A program made the position numbers and the translations under genes. Shown piece by piece: positions 6,968-14,532 of a stretch of DNA of 14,532 nt (position 1 is the stretch's first letter; each line of letters starts with the position of its first letter). This stretch comes from UBA8524 sp964215915 (lineage in GTDB: Bacteria > Bacteroidota > Bacteroidia > UBA8524): contig CAXPEB010000100.1 in the NCBI GenBank assembly GCA_964215915.1, positions 1 through 14,532 of the forward strand. Direction: 5' to 3'. The notes below the pieces were generated by a model. The model worked only from the letters and a program-made list of their open reading frames with translations. It searched no databases and was not told the DNA's origin.

Positions 6968-7255
6968 ATTATTATTCTGAATCTCCTCCCCTTATTCCAA
7001 CAGAATCATTTTTTTATAGAATGCTGCTCCCGAAGCGGTGATACGTACCAGATAAACACCCGGAGGAAGCTCTCCTGTATCGAGCCGGTACCGGTGGAGA
7101 CCATTCTGCACCTCGTGTGAACTTATTTTCGGTACACCGAGCACTTCACCGGAGACATTCAGCAATTCGATATCGGCTTCCATGGAATTATCGGCATGGA
7201 ATTCCAGTACGAAGCTTCCGGTGTTCGGGTTGGGATACAAGCGGATCTGTTCTTC
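6950..7255 (-). repeat. Near-identical 3' tail shared with 9864-10175 (copy A)
   Basis: This stretch covers the terminator, stop codon and nearly all of the T9SS sorting domain of the 902-residue protein. It is very close in DNA sequence to 9864-10175. The similarity drops sharply after the codons for EEQIRLYPNP, where the two paralogues have different Pro/Thr-rich linkers. Confidence 0.8.
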
Positions 7256-9700
7256 CGGTGAGGTAATGGCAGTTACTTCAGTCGGCGCTTTGTTCTGGTT
7301 TCCTCCTTCAATGCCGTCTACCAGGTTCTGGTATTTAATGCTGTTGCAGACTCCGATCGGGTTGGAAGGGTACACAAAGCGACCACAGGTGAAAGGCTCT
7401 CCGTTGGTCCAATAGCCAGAAGCGTATGGATGGCTGTTTTGAATCATTTCTGCTTCATAGGTGGAAACATACAAAGCCTCGTTGCTCCCCCCGGTTTTCA
7501 GGTTAGCCGCAACTTTCAGGTGAACGGTAATGGGAAAATCAACTCCGGTATTCAGTGTCAGGGTATATTCTCCCAGACAGCCTATCGGGTAAAAGTTTGA
7601 AGAATAATAACTTCTGTAATAGGGTGTGCCCCACATATCGTAGTGATCAAACTGCTGACTGATATAATGCAGTTCATTTGGGTTCACCCCAATCAGGCCC
7701 GAGGACGGACCTACATATTCTATAATAAAGGCGGCCTTAATATCTGATTTGGAAGCATCGAATCCGCTTGCCGGGTTGATCGCATATTGCAGGTCTTCGG
7801 CAAGTCGGATCTTATAGGCGTCATGCAGGTTTCGGAAGCTTAAATGCGTGGTATTGATGCGTGGAGTTTTATTAAGATTGAACACACCAAGAGTGTTGTT
7901 GTATTCGATTATCGTGGGTGGGACCAAGGTGAGATTATCCGAACCGGGAACATCAACAATTTTTTGCATCCCGATATCCGTAGAAGTAATGGTTCCGTTC
8001 GCAGTCAGGCTAATATCATAGAACATGGGCTTGGAGGATGCCGGGTCACCATTTGTCAAGGCTGCTGCCAGAAATTCCATCAATACGGTTGAGGTGGTGA
8101 ACTGGGAAAAGATCCCGGCAAAGTTGCTCAATGAGGCAATGGCATTGACCGTAGAAGTGGTAGAACTTGCATTGTTGGCAACCAGAGGTTTAATGATGGT
8201 TTCGATGAGTGCCTGTGCCTCCGTAACGTTACGTTGTGCCGCAGTACCTGCGTCAACCGCTCCGTTGATCTGATTGATCAGCCCGAGACTTCCCAGTCCG
8301 TTAAAACGACCGGCAGAATTAATGGCCGATACCGGAACCGCGTTTCCGTTCAGTTCAAAATTAAGAGAAGACCTATCAATAAGGCCCACTGTAAATGTAA
8401 GTTGACTAAGTTCCCTACAGGTGCAGGGATCATAATTCATAACAAAATCCGCATGTAACCAGAAATTGGGATGATCCCCGGCATATTGGTTGGCCATCTC
8501 AATCTCCCCCACCTTATTATCAAAATTGTCGAGGGCATTGCGGAAGCGGTCTGAAGTATGGTTTTCCAACAAGGCGGAACGTTTGGAACCATTGGTAAAA
8601 GCGAGTGTTATTACCGCATCGGAATACCCTTCATATACCTGGCCAATAGCTACAAAAATGCGTAGTATACCGGAGTAGCGGTTATATAGGATGAAATAGG
8701 GATGATTGACCGGAGCTGAAGGAATACCTAAATCCACCTGGATCAGCTCCCATCCATCCTTGTTTTCAAAATCCTTGGGGTTCTGGATCCGGAACTCATT
8801 GATGTTCTCATTGTTGTTATAGGTACTGAACCAGGGCGATTTGATCATCTGCGCCCCATAGTTGAAAGTGTAGGTAGCATACTCCTGCTGAGTCCAGTCC
8901 CAGGAGTAGGATTCATTATCCCTGACTTCACAGGCCACGTCACCAAGCACCTGGATAGGAACTGCTTTCCAGTTATTGTATTCCTCGGTTTCCTGGATTT
9001 CTTCATCGATATCCACATATGCAATCAGGTAATAGGTGCCCGGCATCAGACCAGATGGGATGGTAAGGGTTGCTGTTTCGTCTTCCGAATCATAGGCCGG
9101 AATGCTTGACACAACGTCATAGTCCAGGTAGTTAGCCAAATTTGAATAAACACTGGAAGAGGAAATAAAATATTCCAAACGACAGGAAGCACCCGTAGAC
9201 ACGGAACCGGAATTGGTAACCAGCACATCTACATAAATCTGATCCCCTGCATTTGCCGATGCCGGACTGGATGACCAACTGACTTCCAGGTCTTTGGGAC
9301 AAATGGCAATGGAGAATTCCTTCAGGTTATTGTACTCTACCGTTTCTGCAATCTGATTGTCGGCATCTGCCACGGCAAGAAGGTAGTAGTTACCACAGGT
9401 AAGCGTTGAGGGAATAATCAAAGAGGCTGATTCATCTTCGGCATCATTGCCCCCTACGCCGGATACCAGGTCATAGCCAAGATAAAAGGCATGACCGTCT
9501 ACATAGTTGTGCGGTGAGATATAATACTTGAGTTTGGAACTTCCTGCGGAAGTTGCGTCAAGGTTATGGACCAACAAGTCCACGTAGATAGTCTGGCCCG
9601 GATTGGCCGTAGTAGGAGCATTGTCCCAGGTAGGGGTCAGATCCTGCGCATACAGGATATTACCCATCAACAGAAGGAAAGCGATCAGGTACTTTTTCAT
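6992..9700 (-). CDS. T9SS-secreted protein with two CARDB domains (paralogue A)
   Basis: The 902-residue product has a signal peptide (1-19, cleaved before DLTPTWDN) and two CARDB adhesion-type beta-sandwich domains: about 20-134 (ANPGQTIYVDLLVHN to QIAETVEYNN) and 136-253 (ANAGDQIYVDVLVTN to IQETEEYNN). A long middle region follows whose family I do not recognise. It includes WFSTYNNNENINEF, VNHPYFILYNRYSG, a CTC motif at about 426-428, and a Ser/Ala-rich predicted helical segment at about 463-549. The C-terminal type A T9SS sorting domain (816-902) ends GVYLVRITASGAAFYKKMILLE. The protein should be exported to the cell surface or medium; a binding or structural role is inferred from CARDB only. 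Conserved Cys pairs suggest disulfides. It is very similar along its whole length to the 908-residue neighbour, so the two arose by tandem duplication. No good promoter was found, but there are dyad motifs upstream. Confidence 0.92.
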   Translation of the reverse strand: MKKYLIAFLLLMGNILYAQDLTPTWDNAPTTANPGQTIYVDLLVHNLDATSAGSSKLKYYISPHNYVDGHAFYLGYDLVSGVGGNDAEDESASLIIPSTLTCGNYYLLAVADADNQIAETVEYNNLKEFSIAICPKDLEVSWSSSPASANAGDQIYVDVLVTNSGSVSTGASCRLEYFISSSSVYSNLANYLDYDVVSSIPAYDSEDETATLTIPSGLMPGTYYLIAYVDIDEEIQETEEYNNWKAVPIQVLGDVACEVRDNESYSWDWTQQEYATYTFNYGAQMIKSPWFSTYNNNENINEFRIQNPKDFENKDGWELIQVDLGIPSAPVNHPYFILYNRYSGILRIFVAIGQVYEGYSDAVITLAFTNGSKRSALLENHTSDRFRNALDNFDNKVGEIEMANQYAGDHPNFWLHADFVMNYDPCTCRELSQLTFTVGLIDRSSLNFELNGNAVPVSAINSAGRFNGLGSLGLINQINGAVDAGTAAQRNVTEAQALIETIIKPLVANNASSTTSTVNAIASLSNFAGIFSQFTTSTVLMEFLAAALTNGDPASSKPMFYDISLTANGTITSTDIGMQKIVDVPGSDNLTLVPPTIIEYNNTLGVFNLNKTPRINTTHLSFRNLHDAYKIRLAEDLQYAINPASGFDASKSDIKAAFIIEYVGPSSGLIGVNPNELHYISQQFDHYDMWGTPYYRSYYSSNFYPIGCLGEYTLTLNTGVDFPITVHLKVAANLKTGGSNEALYVSTYEAEMIQNSHPYASGYWTNGEPFTCGRFVYPSNPIGVCNSIKYQNLVDGIEGGNQNKAPTEVTAITSPEEQIRLYPNPNTGSFVLEFHADNSMEADIELLNVSGEVLGVPKISSHEVQNGLHRYRLDTGELPPGVYLVRITASGAAFYKKMILLE

Positions 9701-9856
9701 GATTAGGGGTTTTATATTGTCAGGTACATATTCGATTTGCCGACATTCCGAATCAAGAATACCTGATACTACGGACGAATCGGAGTACCTGTTTATGAAC
9801 GCCGGGGATCTTTTTAGAAACGTGATAGGGGAAGCCTCTTTGACTCATCGGGCAAA
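9701..9856. promoter_or_regulatory. Upstream region of paralogue A with dyad half-sites
   Basis: TCAGGTAC (9720-9727), TACCTGA (9760-9766) and AGTACCTG (9784-9791) are three copies of one half-site in alternating orientation. Interleaved are GATT-CG type copies: TTCGAT near 9731, CCGAATC at 9748-9754 and CGAATCGG at 9776-9783. They lie 20-95 bases upstream of the ATG at 9700, where an operator would be expected. CAAGAATA (9754-9761) is the best -7 candidate for the minus strand, one mismatch, but it lacks a -33 partner. Which protein, if any, binds is unknown. Confidence 0.35.
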
Positions 9857-9881
9857 ACAAAAAAAGCGGCCGGAGCCGCTT
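9857..9881 (-). terminator. Rho-independent terminator of the 908-residue CARDB protein gene
   Basis: On the minus strand, stem AAGCGGC/GCCGCTT (arms 9875-9881 and 9864-9870) with loop TCCG is followed by a T-run interrupted by a G. It sits about 30 bases past the stop at 9912 and matches the hairpin at 6950-6967, with a slightly different loop and spacer. Confidence 0.85.
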
Positions 9882-10175
9882 CTTATCATTATTATTTTGA
9901 ATCTCCTCCCCTTATTCCAACAGGATTATTTTCTTATAGAATGCGGCTCCCGAAGCGGTGATACGTACCAGATAGACGCCCGGAGGAAGTTCTCCCGTAT
10001 CCAGCCTATACCGATGCAGTCCATTCTGCACTTCGTGTGAACTTATTTTCGGTACACCGAGCACTTCACCGGAAACATTCAACAATTCGATGTCGGCTTT
10101 CAGGGAATTATCGGCATGGAATTCCAGTACGAAGCTTCCGGTGTTCGGGTTGGGATACAAACGGATCTGTTCTTC
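9864..10175 (-). repeat. Near-identical 3' tail shared with 6950-7255 (copy B)
   Basis: Partner of the copy at 6950-7255. Between about 10021 and 10175 I see only about ten differences in 155 bases, mostly synonymous. The DNA immediately further into the gene (10180-10330) is strongly diverged from its counterpart at 7260-7400. The shared part includes the stop codon, a common CTCCTCCCCTTATTCCAACA segment and the terminator stem. Confidence 0.8.
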
Positions 10176-12638
10176 GGTTTCCCAGGAGGAAGTCAATCCG
10201 GTTGGGCCTTTCCCCTGATTCACTTCTGCAATACCATTCACCAGATCCTGGTATTTATTGCTGCTGCAAACATCCTGCGCGTTGGAAGGGTAAAGGAATT
10301 CTCCGCATCCTACTGCATCGCCGGCATCCCAGTATTCATCGTAGTAGTCGTAGCCGTCATTCAGCAATTCAGCTTCGTAGGTTGAAACATAAATCGTTTC
10401 GTTAGGCCCTCCGGTTTTGAGGTTAGCCATCACCTTGAGATAGACTTTCACCGGAACATCGATCACCGTCCCTAACTCAAGGGTGTATTCATCCAGACAA
10501 CCGATTGGAAAATAATTGGTGGTATAAGTGGTTTTGTAATAGTCATACCCCCACATATCACGGTGGTCAAACTTCTGACCGATAAAATGCAGCTGATCGG
10601 GGTCATCAATGATCAACCCGGAAGAAGGTCCGATGTATTCCACCACCAGGGCGGCTTTGATCACCGACTGCGTCACATCAAATCCGGCAGCCGGGTTAAT
10701 GGCGTAGTACACATCCTCAGCCAGCCTTACCTTGTGCCAGTCGTGTGAGCCGGTAAAGGTATGGTGTGCCATATTGATGCGGGGTGTCCGAATGAGGTTG
10801 AACACACCCAATGTATTGTTGTAATTGATGATAGTTGCCGGCATCAGGGTCAGGTTATCGGAACCTGGCACATCGATGATCTTTTGCAGGCCGATATCGG
10901 TGGAGACAATTTTACCGGTAGCATCCAGATCTATATCATAGGACATTGGTTTGGTGGATTCCGGGTCGTCATCATTCAGGGCAGAAACCACAAAATCCAT
11001 AAGGACAATTGCCGTACTCATCTGGTTCATGATCCCGGCAAAACTACTGAGTGTCGATACGGTATTCACCGTTGCAGTAGTTGCCGCCGCATTATTGGAT
11101 ACCAGTGGCTTCAATACGTTATCGATCAGGTTTTTGGCCTCGGTCACATTTTTCTGAGAGCTGGTTCCCGCATCAACGAAGGCATTAACCTGCTGAATCA
11201 CTCCCTGGCTGCCCAGGCCCGGATAGCGGCCTGAATTGTTCACGTCCTGTACGGGCACAGCATTACCATTCAACTCAAAGTTCAGGTTAGCTTCATTGAT
11301 CAATGCCACGGTAAATGTAAGCTGGCTCAGTTCCTTGCAGGTGCAGGGATCATAATTCATTACAAAATCCGCATGCAGCCAGAAAATGGGATGATCTCCG
11401 GCATATTGATTCGCCATTTCGATCTTGCCCACCTGGTTATCGAAATTATCAAGAGCATTGCGATACCTGTCGGAGGTATGGTTTTCCAGCAGTGCAGAGC
11501 GCTTGGAGCCATTGGTAAAGGCAAGGGTGATCACCGCGTCGGAATACCCTTCGTACACTTGCCCTACGGCTACAAAGATTCTCAGGATACCGGAATACCG
11601 GTTGTACATTACAAAGTACGGATGGTTGACAGGAGCATTGGGAGTACCCAGATCATGCTGGATCAGTTCCCACCCGTCCTGATATTCAAAATCTTTGGGA
11701 TTCTGCAGGCGGAATTCATTAATGTTCTCGTTATTGGAATAGGTACTGAACCAGGGAGATTTGATCACCTGGGATCCGTAGGCAAAAGTATGTGTCGTAT
11801 ACTCCTCCTGAGTCCAGTCCCAATCGTAAGCCTCGTTCTCCCTGACCTCGCAGGGCTCTTCACCCAAAATCTGAATAGGCACTGCTTTCCAGTTGTTGTT
11901 TTCATTGGTTTCCGGAATCTCGTGATCGACATCCACATAAGCGATCAGGTAATACGTACCTGGTGTAAGATTAACCGGCACAGTCAGGGAAGCGTTTTCG
12001 TCTTCGGAATCGAAAGCCGGGATACTGGCCACTGCGTCATAGGCCAGGTAGCTCGCCGCACCGGTGTAGGTATTCAGAGCAGAAATGTAATATTCCAAAC
12101 GGCAGCTTGCCCCGGTGGATACCGAGCCTCCGTTCATCACCAGGACTTCAACATTGATCTGGTCGCCCGGGTTAGCGGAAGAAGGACTGGTCGTCCAGTT
12201 CACTTTAAGGTCTTTCGGGCAGATGGAGATAGCAAAATCGCGTTCATTATTGTTTTCATTCGTTTCCGTAACATCAAACTCCGCATCAGCCATGGCAATC
12301 AGGTAATAATTCCCACAGGTAAGGCCTGCCGGAATGATCAGGGAGGCGGACTCGTCTTCTGAATCATCGCCCCCGATGCCGGAAACGACATCATAATCCA
12401 GGTAAATGGCATTGCCATTCAGGATATTGTCAGGGGAGATGTAATACTTCAGCTTTGAGCTTCCGGCAGAGGTACTGCTCAGGTTCATCACCCGTACATC
12501 CACGTAAATAGTTTGGCCAGGGTTGGCGGTGGTAGGCGCATTGTCCCAGACAGGTCTCAGGTCCTGCGCATGCAGCAATCCACCCAGGCAACAGAGCAGG
12601 AAGGCAAGTGTACTGCTTAGCTTGGTTTTGTTTTCCAT
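9912..12638 (-). CDS. T9SS-secreted protein with two CARDB domains (paralogue B)
   Basis: The 908-residue product has the same architecture as paralogue A: signal peptide (1-25, LLHAQ before DLRPVWDN), CARDB 1 (about 26-140), CARDB 2 (about 142-259), a shared uncharacterised middle region, and a type A T9SS sorting domain (822-908). The middle keeps the landmark motifs WFSTYSNNENINEF, VNHPYFVMYNRYSG, FVMNYDPCTC and GVFNL.RTPRIN, and the Ala/Val/Thr-rich helical stretch. Differences from paralogue A concentrate in the surface loops of the CARDB domains, the linker before the sorting domain and the last part of the middle region (YDYYDEYWDAGDAVGCG). Expected location is the cell surface or medium. 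Because a terminator and 211 bases separate it from paralogue A, the two are probably transcribed separately and could be regulated differently. Start ATG at 12638 fits the signal peptide. Confidence 0.92.
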   Translation of the reverse strand: MENKTKLSSTLAFLLCCLGGLLHAQDLRPVWDNAPTTANPGQTIYVDVRVMNLSSTSAGSSKLKYYISPDNILNGNAIYLDYDVVSGIGGDDSEDESASLIIPAGLTCGNYYLIAMADAEFDVTETNENNNERDFAISICPKDLKVNWTTSPSSANPGDQINVEVLVMNGGSVSTGASCRLEYYISALNTYTGAASYLAYDAVASIPAFDSEDENASLTVPVNLTPGTYYLIAYVDVDHEIPETNENNNWKAVPIQILGEEPCEVRENEAYDWDWTQEEYTTHTFAYGSQVIKSPWFSTYSNNENINEFRLQNPKDFEYQDGWELIQHDLGTPNAPVNHPYFVMYNRYSGILRIFVAVGQVYEGYSDAVITLAFTNGSKRSALLENHTSDRYRNALDNFDNQVGKIEMANQYAGDHPIFWLHADFVMNYDPCTCKELSQLTFTVALINEANLNFELNGNAVPVQDVNNSGRYPGLGSQGVIQQVNAFVDAGTSSQKNVTEAKNLIDNVLKPLVSNNAAATTATVNTVSTLSSFAGIMNQMSTAIVLMDFVVSALNDDDPESTKPMSYDIDLDATGKIVSTDIGLQKIIDVPGSDNLTLMPATIINYNNTLGVFNLIRTPRINMAHHTFTGSHDWHKVRLAEDVYYAINPAAGFDVTQSVIKAALVVEYIGPSSGLIIDDPDQLHFIGQKFDHRDMWGYDYYKTTYTTNYFPIGCLDEYTLELGTVIDVPVKVYLKVMANLKTGGPNETIYVSTYEAELLNDGYDYYDEYWDAGDAVGCGEFLYPSNAQDVCSSNKYQDLVNGIAEVNQGKGPTGLTSSWETEEQIRLYPNPNTGSFVLEFHADNSLKADIELLNVSGEVLGVPKISSHEVQNGLHRYRLDTGELPPGVYLVRITASGAAFYKKIILLE

Positions 12639-12909
12639 GGTAGTATGAATTTAGGTTAGGGTTTAAGCGATATGGAAAAACAAATTTGCCCTATGTAAAA
12701 CTGCCGAATGTTAAGAAACACTCCGTTTTTTGCGGGCTTCATGAGGAATTGTGCAGAAGCCTGATTCCATTTTGCACGCGACTTTAATTCGAACAACCCG
12801 ATTACCCGAAAGACGTTGCTAAAAAATTTCCATACGTTCCTAAACCCCTTTAGTTAGAAGAACCTGCATGGCCCGGTATTGGTAGCCCCCTCCAAAAACC
12901 AGCTTTACC
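12639..12909. promoter_or_regulatory. Divergent intergenic region, 271 bp
   Basis: The region should contain promoters for paralogue B (leftward) and for the small secreted protein (rightward). The self-complementary octamer CAAATTTG at 12681-12688 is one mismatch from the -7 box TAnnTTTG for the leftward gene, about 45 bases before its ATG, but no -33 TTG is at the right distance. The leader of paralogue B contains TTAGGGTTTAA (plus-strand reading, 12656-12666), similar to TTAGGGGTTTTA before paralogue A at 9703-9714. No rightward promoter was recognised. No gene is present. Confidence 0.35.
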
Positions 12910-13533
12910 ATGAAACAGTTCTTTCCCCTGCACCTTGTCTGGCTCCTGGTTGGAATCTCTTTTTCACAACTCAGCGCTCAGCAGACTTATCAGTTTTCCA
13001 TAAACAAACAGGACTGGAAGCATTATACCGTACGGAATGCCTGCAATGACAGTTGCTTCCGGGTCAGTCTTGTCCGTTACGACAGCCTGACTCTGAAGAG
13101 TGAAGCCTATCGGTTCAGCAAATGGAACAAAGTGCCAAAGGATAAAAGCGTTTCGTACCGGGAGCGGAAGCGGCAGGTGCATTACCTGCTTAATGCAGCA
13201 AACGACACCCTGGCCGCTGTTTATCACAGGGTAGCAGGACGGGAGATTCATATTGCCGGAGATTCCTTTACCCTGCAACGCCAATACACCGGTTGGGATA
13301 TCCTGTCAAGCCAAGGAACCCTGATCGCCAGTGTGGAAACCTCCTGGAATAACCGGTTCTGGTATTTTACTGTTCGCAGTTATCCCGACAGGGCCAGCCC
13401 GGAAACTTTGGAGATTCTGCATCTTTATCTCTTCCGAAACCTATCTTCCATGGCCAGTCAGTCTTTTACCAACTCCGGAGATGATGATTACTGGTTTATC
13501 ATGTATAACTCCCCGGTTTACAAGAAGAAGTGA
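12910..13533 (+). CDS. Small secreted protein of unknown function
   Basis: The 207-residue product starts with a clear signal peptide (KQ, hydrophobic 6-22, cleavage near SAQ|Q at 24). The mature part is beta-rich with many Tyr, Ser and Arg and a Cys pair (NACNDSC, about 44-48). Residues about 110-175 show alternating short strands in which GDSFTLQRQYTGWDILSSQG is followed by TLIASVETSWNNRFWYFTV. This faintly recalls the LURP-one/tubby C-terminal barrel; I treat this as a guess. There is no lipobox and no T9SS sorting tail, so it should be periplasmic or outer-membrane associated. The gene stands alone on the plus strand and converges with the EGF-like lipoprotein gene 21 bases downstream, with no clear terminator between them. 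Confidence 0.8.
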   Translation: MKQFFPLHLVWLLVGISFSQLSAQQTYQFSINKQDWKHYTVRNACNDSCFRVSLVRYDSLTLKSEAYRFSKWNKVPKDKSVSYRERKRQVHYLLNAANDTLAAVYHRVAGREIHIAGDSFTLQRQYTGWDILSSQGTLIASVETSWNNRFWYFTVRSYPDRASPETLEILHLYLFRNLSSMASQSFTNSGDDDYWFIMYNSPVYKKK

Positions 13534-13554
13534 AACAGGCCATAATAAGATTAA

Positions 13555-14187
13555 CTACCAATAGTATTGAAGATTCAATTCATAAGATGTGTCTCCAGAA
13601 GAGACCTTTAATTTCTTGGGGAAGCCTTGGCCTTTTTTATACAGCCTGGTTCTAATTCCACTGACTACTTCATCTTCCCAATCTAGGAGCAACCCATGGT
13701 CTTCGTCTAAGAGACTCAGAATATACTCGCCATTGGCATCACTTAATTCAATCGATGCATCTCCACCAAAAAAATAGGTTTTCTTAGTCACAGCATCTTT
13801 ATACGGAGAACTTGAACGATAAATTATCGAGTTATCTTCAGCTTTTATAAGACGAAACAACAAATCCGGACCGCTTGCAGCATCCCAGCCTCCGCCATTG
13901 GATCTTGTAGGAGGAAATTTGCTAAGATGGATTCCGGTAATTACAATTTTACTCGGAGTAATCTCTTTGGCACAACTTGGTCCCGAATACCCCTCCTGAC
14001 AATCACATTGCCCATTAATACAAGTTCCATGGTTACATTTGATATTCTCACAAGGATCTGGCTTTGATTCTTTTTTGAGTTTCGCACCTGCCTGGGAACT
14101 ATCACCACAGGACACCATTATTACGGAAATGAATACAATAAGAGTTAATCCCAAAATCAGCGATGTGGTTTTTCTTAGAAATATCAT
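13555..14187 (-). CDS. Lipoprotein with an EGF-like domain and a beta-rich C-terminal domain
   Basis: From the ATG at 14187 the product is 210 residues: a strongly hydrophobic signal (about 8-24) ending in MVSC with lipidated Cys27, a Lys-rich linker, then a compact EGF-like module. The six Cys are spaced PC-4-C-4-C-4-C-1-C-8-C within PCENIKCNHG...GYSGPSC. The C-terminal part (about 78-210) is beta-rich with Asp clusters (GGWDAASGPDLLFRL, LLDEDHGLLLDWEDEVVSG) whose spacing resembles a C2-like calcium-binding sandwich; that fold is inference. The open frame continues upstream to ATGs at 14202 and 14235, but those would place up to 16 polar residues before the signal. It should sit on the outer membrane and may bind ligand or calcium. 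Its codons are AT-richer than those of the rest of the window. Confidence 0.82.
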   Translation of the reverse strand: MIFLRKTTSLILGLTLIVFISVIMVSCGDSSQAGAKLKKESKPDPCENIKCNHGTCINGQCDCQEGYSGPSCAKEITPSKIVITGIHLSKFPPTRSNGGGWDAASGPDLLFRLIKAEDNSIIYRSSSPYKDAVTKKTYFFGGDASIELSDANGEYILSLLDEDHGLLLDWEDEVVSGIRTRLYKKGQGFPKKLKVSSGDTSYELNLQYYW

Positions 14188-14235
14188 GAGTTCAGCATTC
14201 ATGAAATGTTGATTTATTGAAGGTTTCATACACAA

Positions 14236-14532
14236 CTATTTCAAACATCAATAATAACCATTATTCCAACAACCATAACAAAACATGATCATACATAAAC
14301 TGAGCTGACCTGGCTAAACAGGGATTCAAATTCATTTTAGGCCAAATGAGAAGAAAGAAGTAGTATATCAATACTTCCAGACCGAGCCATGTATTAATCT
14401 TCCAAGTGTTGTGAACAGGTCTTTCTATGTATGGATCAGGATCAAAACCTGTGGGCAGAGAGACACTTCAATCCGGTTGAATGCCTTTCGTTCTTTGTGT
14501 TCTTACTTGGATGCCCATTTTTTACTTGTCTA
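14236..14532. other. AT-rich stretch with no intact gene
   Basis: No intact gene, RNA gene or mobile-element end was recognised here. A loose inverted pair ACAGGT...ACCTGT spans about 14416-14454. The base composition is clearly lower in G+C than the left part of the window: a hand count of 14221-14280 gives 17 G/C in 60, against about 38 in 60 at 541-600. The promoter of the EGF-like lipoprotein gene should lie at the left side of this stretch, but no clear box was found. Confidence 0.4.
14261..14467 (-). pseudogene. Possible gene remnant, 68-codon open frame without a start
   Basis: Between a TGA (14468-14470) and a TAA (14261-14263) the minus strand stays open for 68 codons. The translation includes GFDPDPYIERPVHNTWKIN followed by a hydrophobic stretch LEVLIYYFFLLIWP. 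It has a plausible soluble-then-membrane composition, but no ATG occurs before codon 40 or so and no family is recognised. It could be the decayed end of a gene or chance in AT-rich DNA. Confidence 0.2.

Noticed and set aside
10037..10405. 122-codon plus-strand frame rich in Arg and His
   Set aside because: It is antisense to the T9SS sorting tail of paralogue B; the composition is typical of a reverse reading.
11373..12362. 329-codon frame antisense to paralogue B
   Set aside because: The minus strand encodes two clear CARDB domains here. The antisense product has no family-like motif, and an equally long frame is not open opposite paralogue A.
14416..14454. ACAGGT...ACCTGT inverted pair considered as a mobile-element end or tRNA arm
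   Set aside because: The six-base arms are too short, there is no transposase nearby, and the sequence does not fold into a cloverleaf.

Overview
The window looks like a chromosomal piece of a gliding-type or marine Bacteroidota bacterium, perhaps Saprospiria-like (the class is my inference). The evidence is three large secreted proteins ending in type IX secretion system (T9SS) type A sorting domains (YPNP...G.Y.V...), lipoproteins with Bacteroidota-style signals, a Reg_prop-type beta-propeller, a DUF1801/DUF6157 pair, a TTTG-N19-TAnnTTTG-like promoter, and word-like intergenic repeats of a kind common in this phylum. No tRNA, rRNA, CRISPR array, transposase or phage gene was seen.

Layout, left to right. 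Positions 1-337 hold a near-perfect 138-bp tandem repeat. It abuts the 3' end of a minus-strand lipoprotein whose mature part is one seven-motif Reg_prop propeller (344-1513). Divergent from it is a membrane-anchored winged-helix regulator with a periplasmic domain and a cytoplasmic PhoB-type DNA-binding domain (1642-2517). These two may form a split version of the fused propeller-regulator systems typical of Bacteroidota. The regulator overlaps tail to tail with an unrecognised helical protein (2507-3232). A short repeat cluster (3301-3380) then separates that gene from a two-gene unit encoding DUF6157 and DUF1801 proteins (4192 down to 3386).

The centre (4359-12638) is three minus-strand genes for large T9SS cargo proteins: an 828-residue protein with about twelve propeller-like repeats, then two paralogues of 902 and 908 residues. 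Each paralogue has two N-terminal CARDB domains, a long uncharacterised middle and a T9SS sorting domain. Each paralogue gene ends in its own rho-independent hairpin, so the genes are probably separate transcription units. The last ~300 bp of the two paralogues, including stop codon and terminator, are far more alike than the region just upstream, which suggests gene conversion or selection on the sorting tail.

The right end holds a plus-strand gene for a small secreted protein (12910-13533), convergent with an EGF-like lipoprotein (13555-14187). From about 13.5 kb the DNA is visibly AT-richer and ends in a possible gene remnant. The common theme is the cell surface: two lipoproteins, three T9SS cargo proteins, one exported protein and one trans-envelope regulator. 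No enzyme with recognisable catalytic residues was found.
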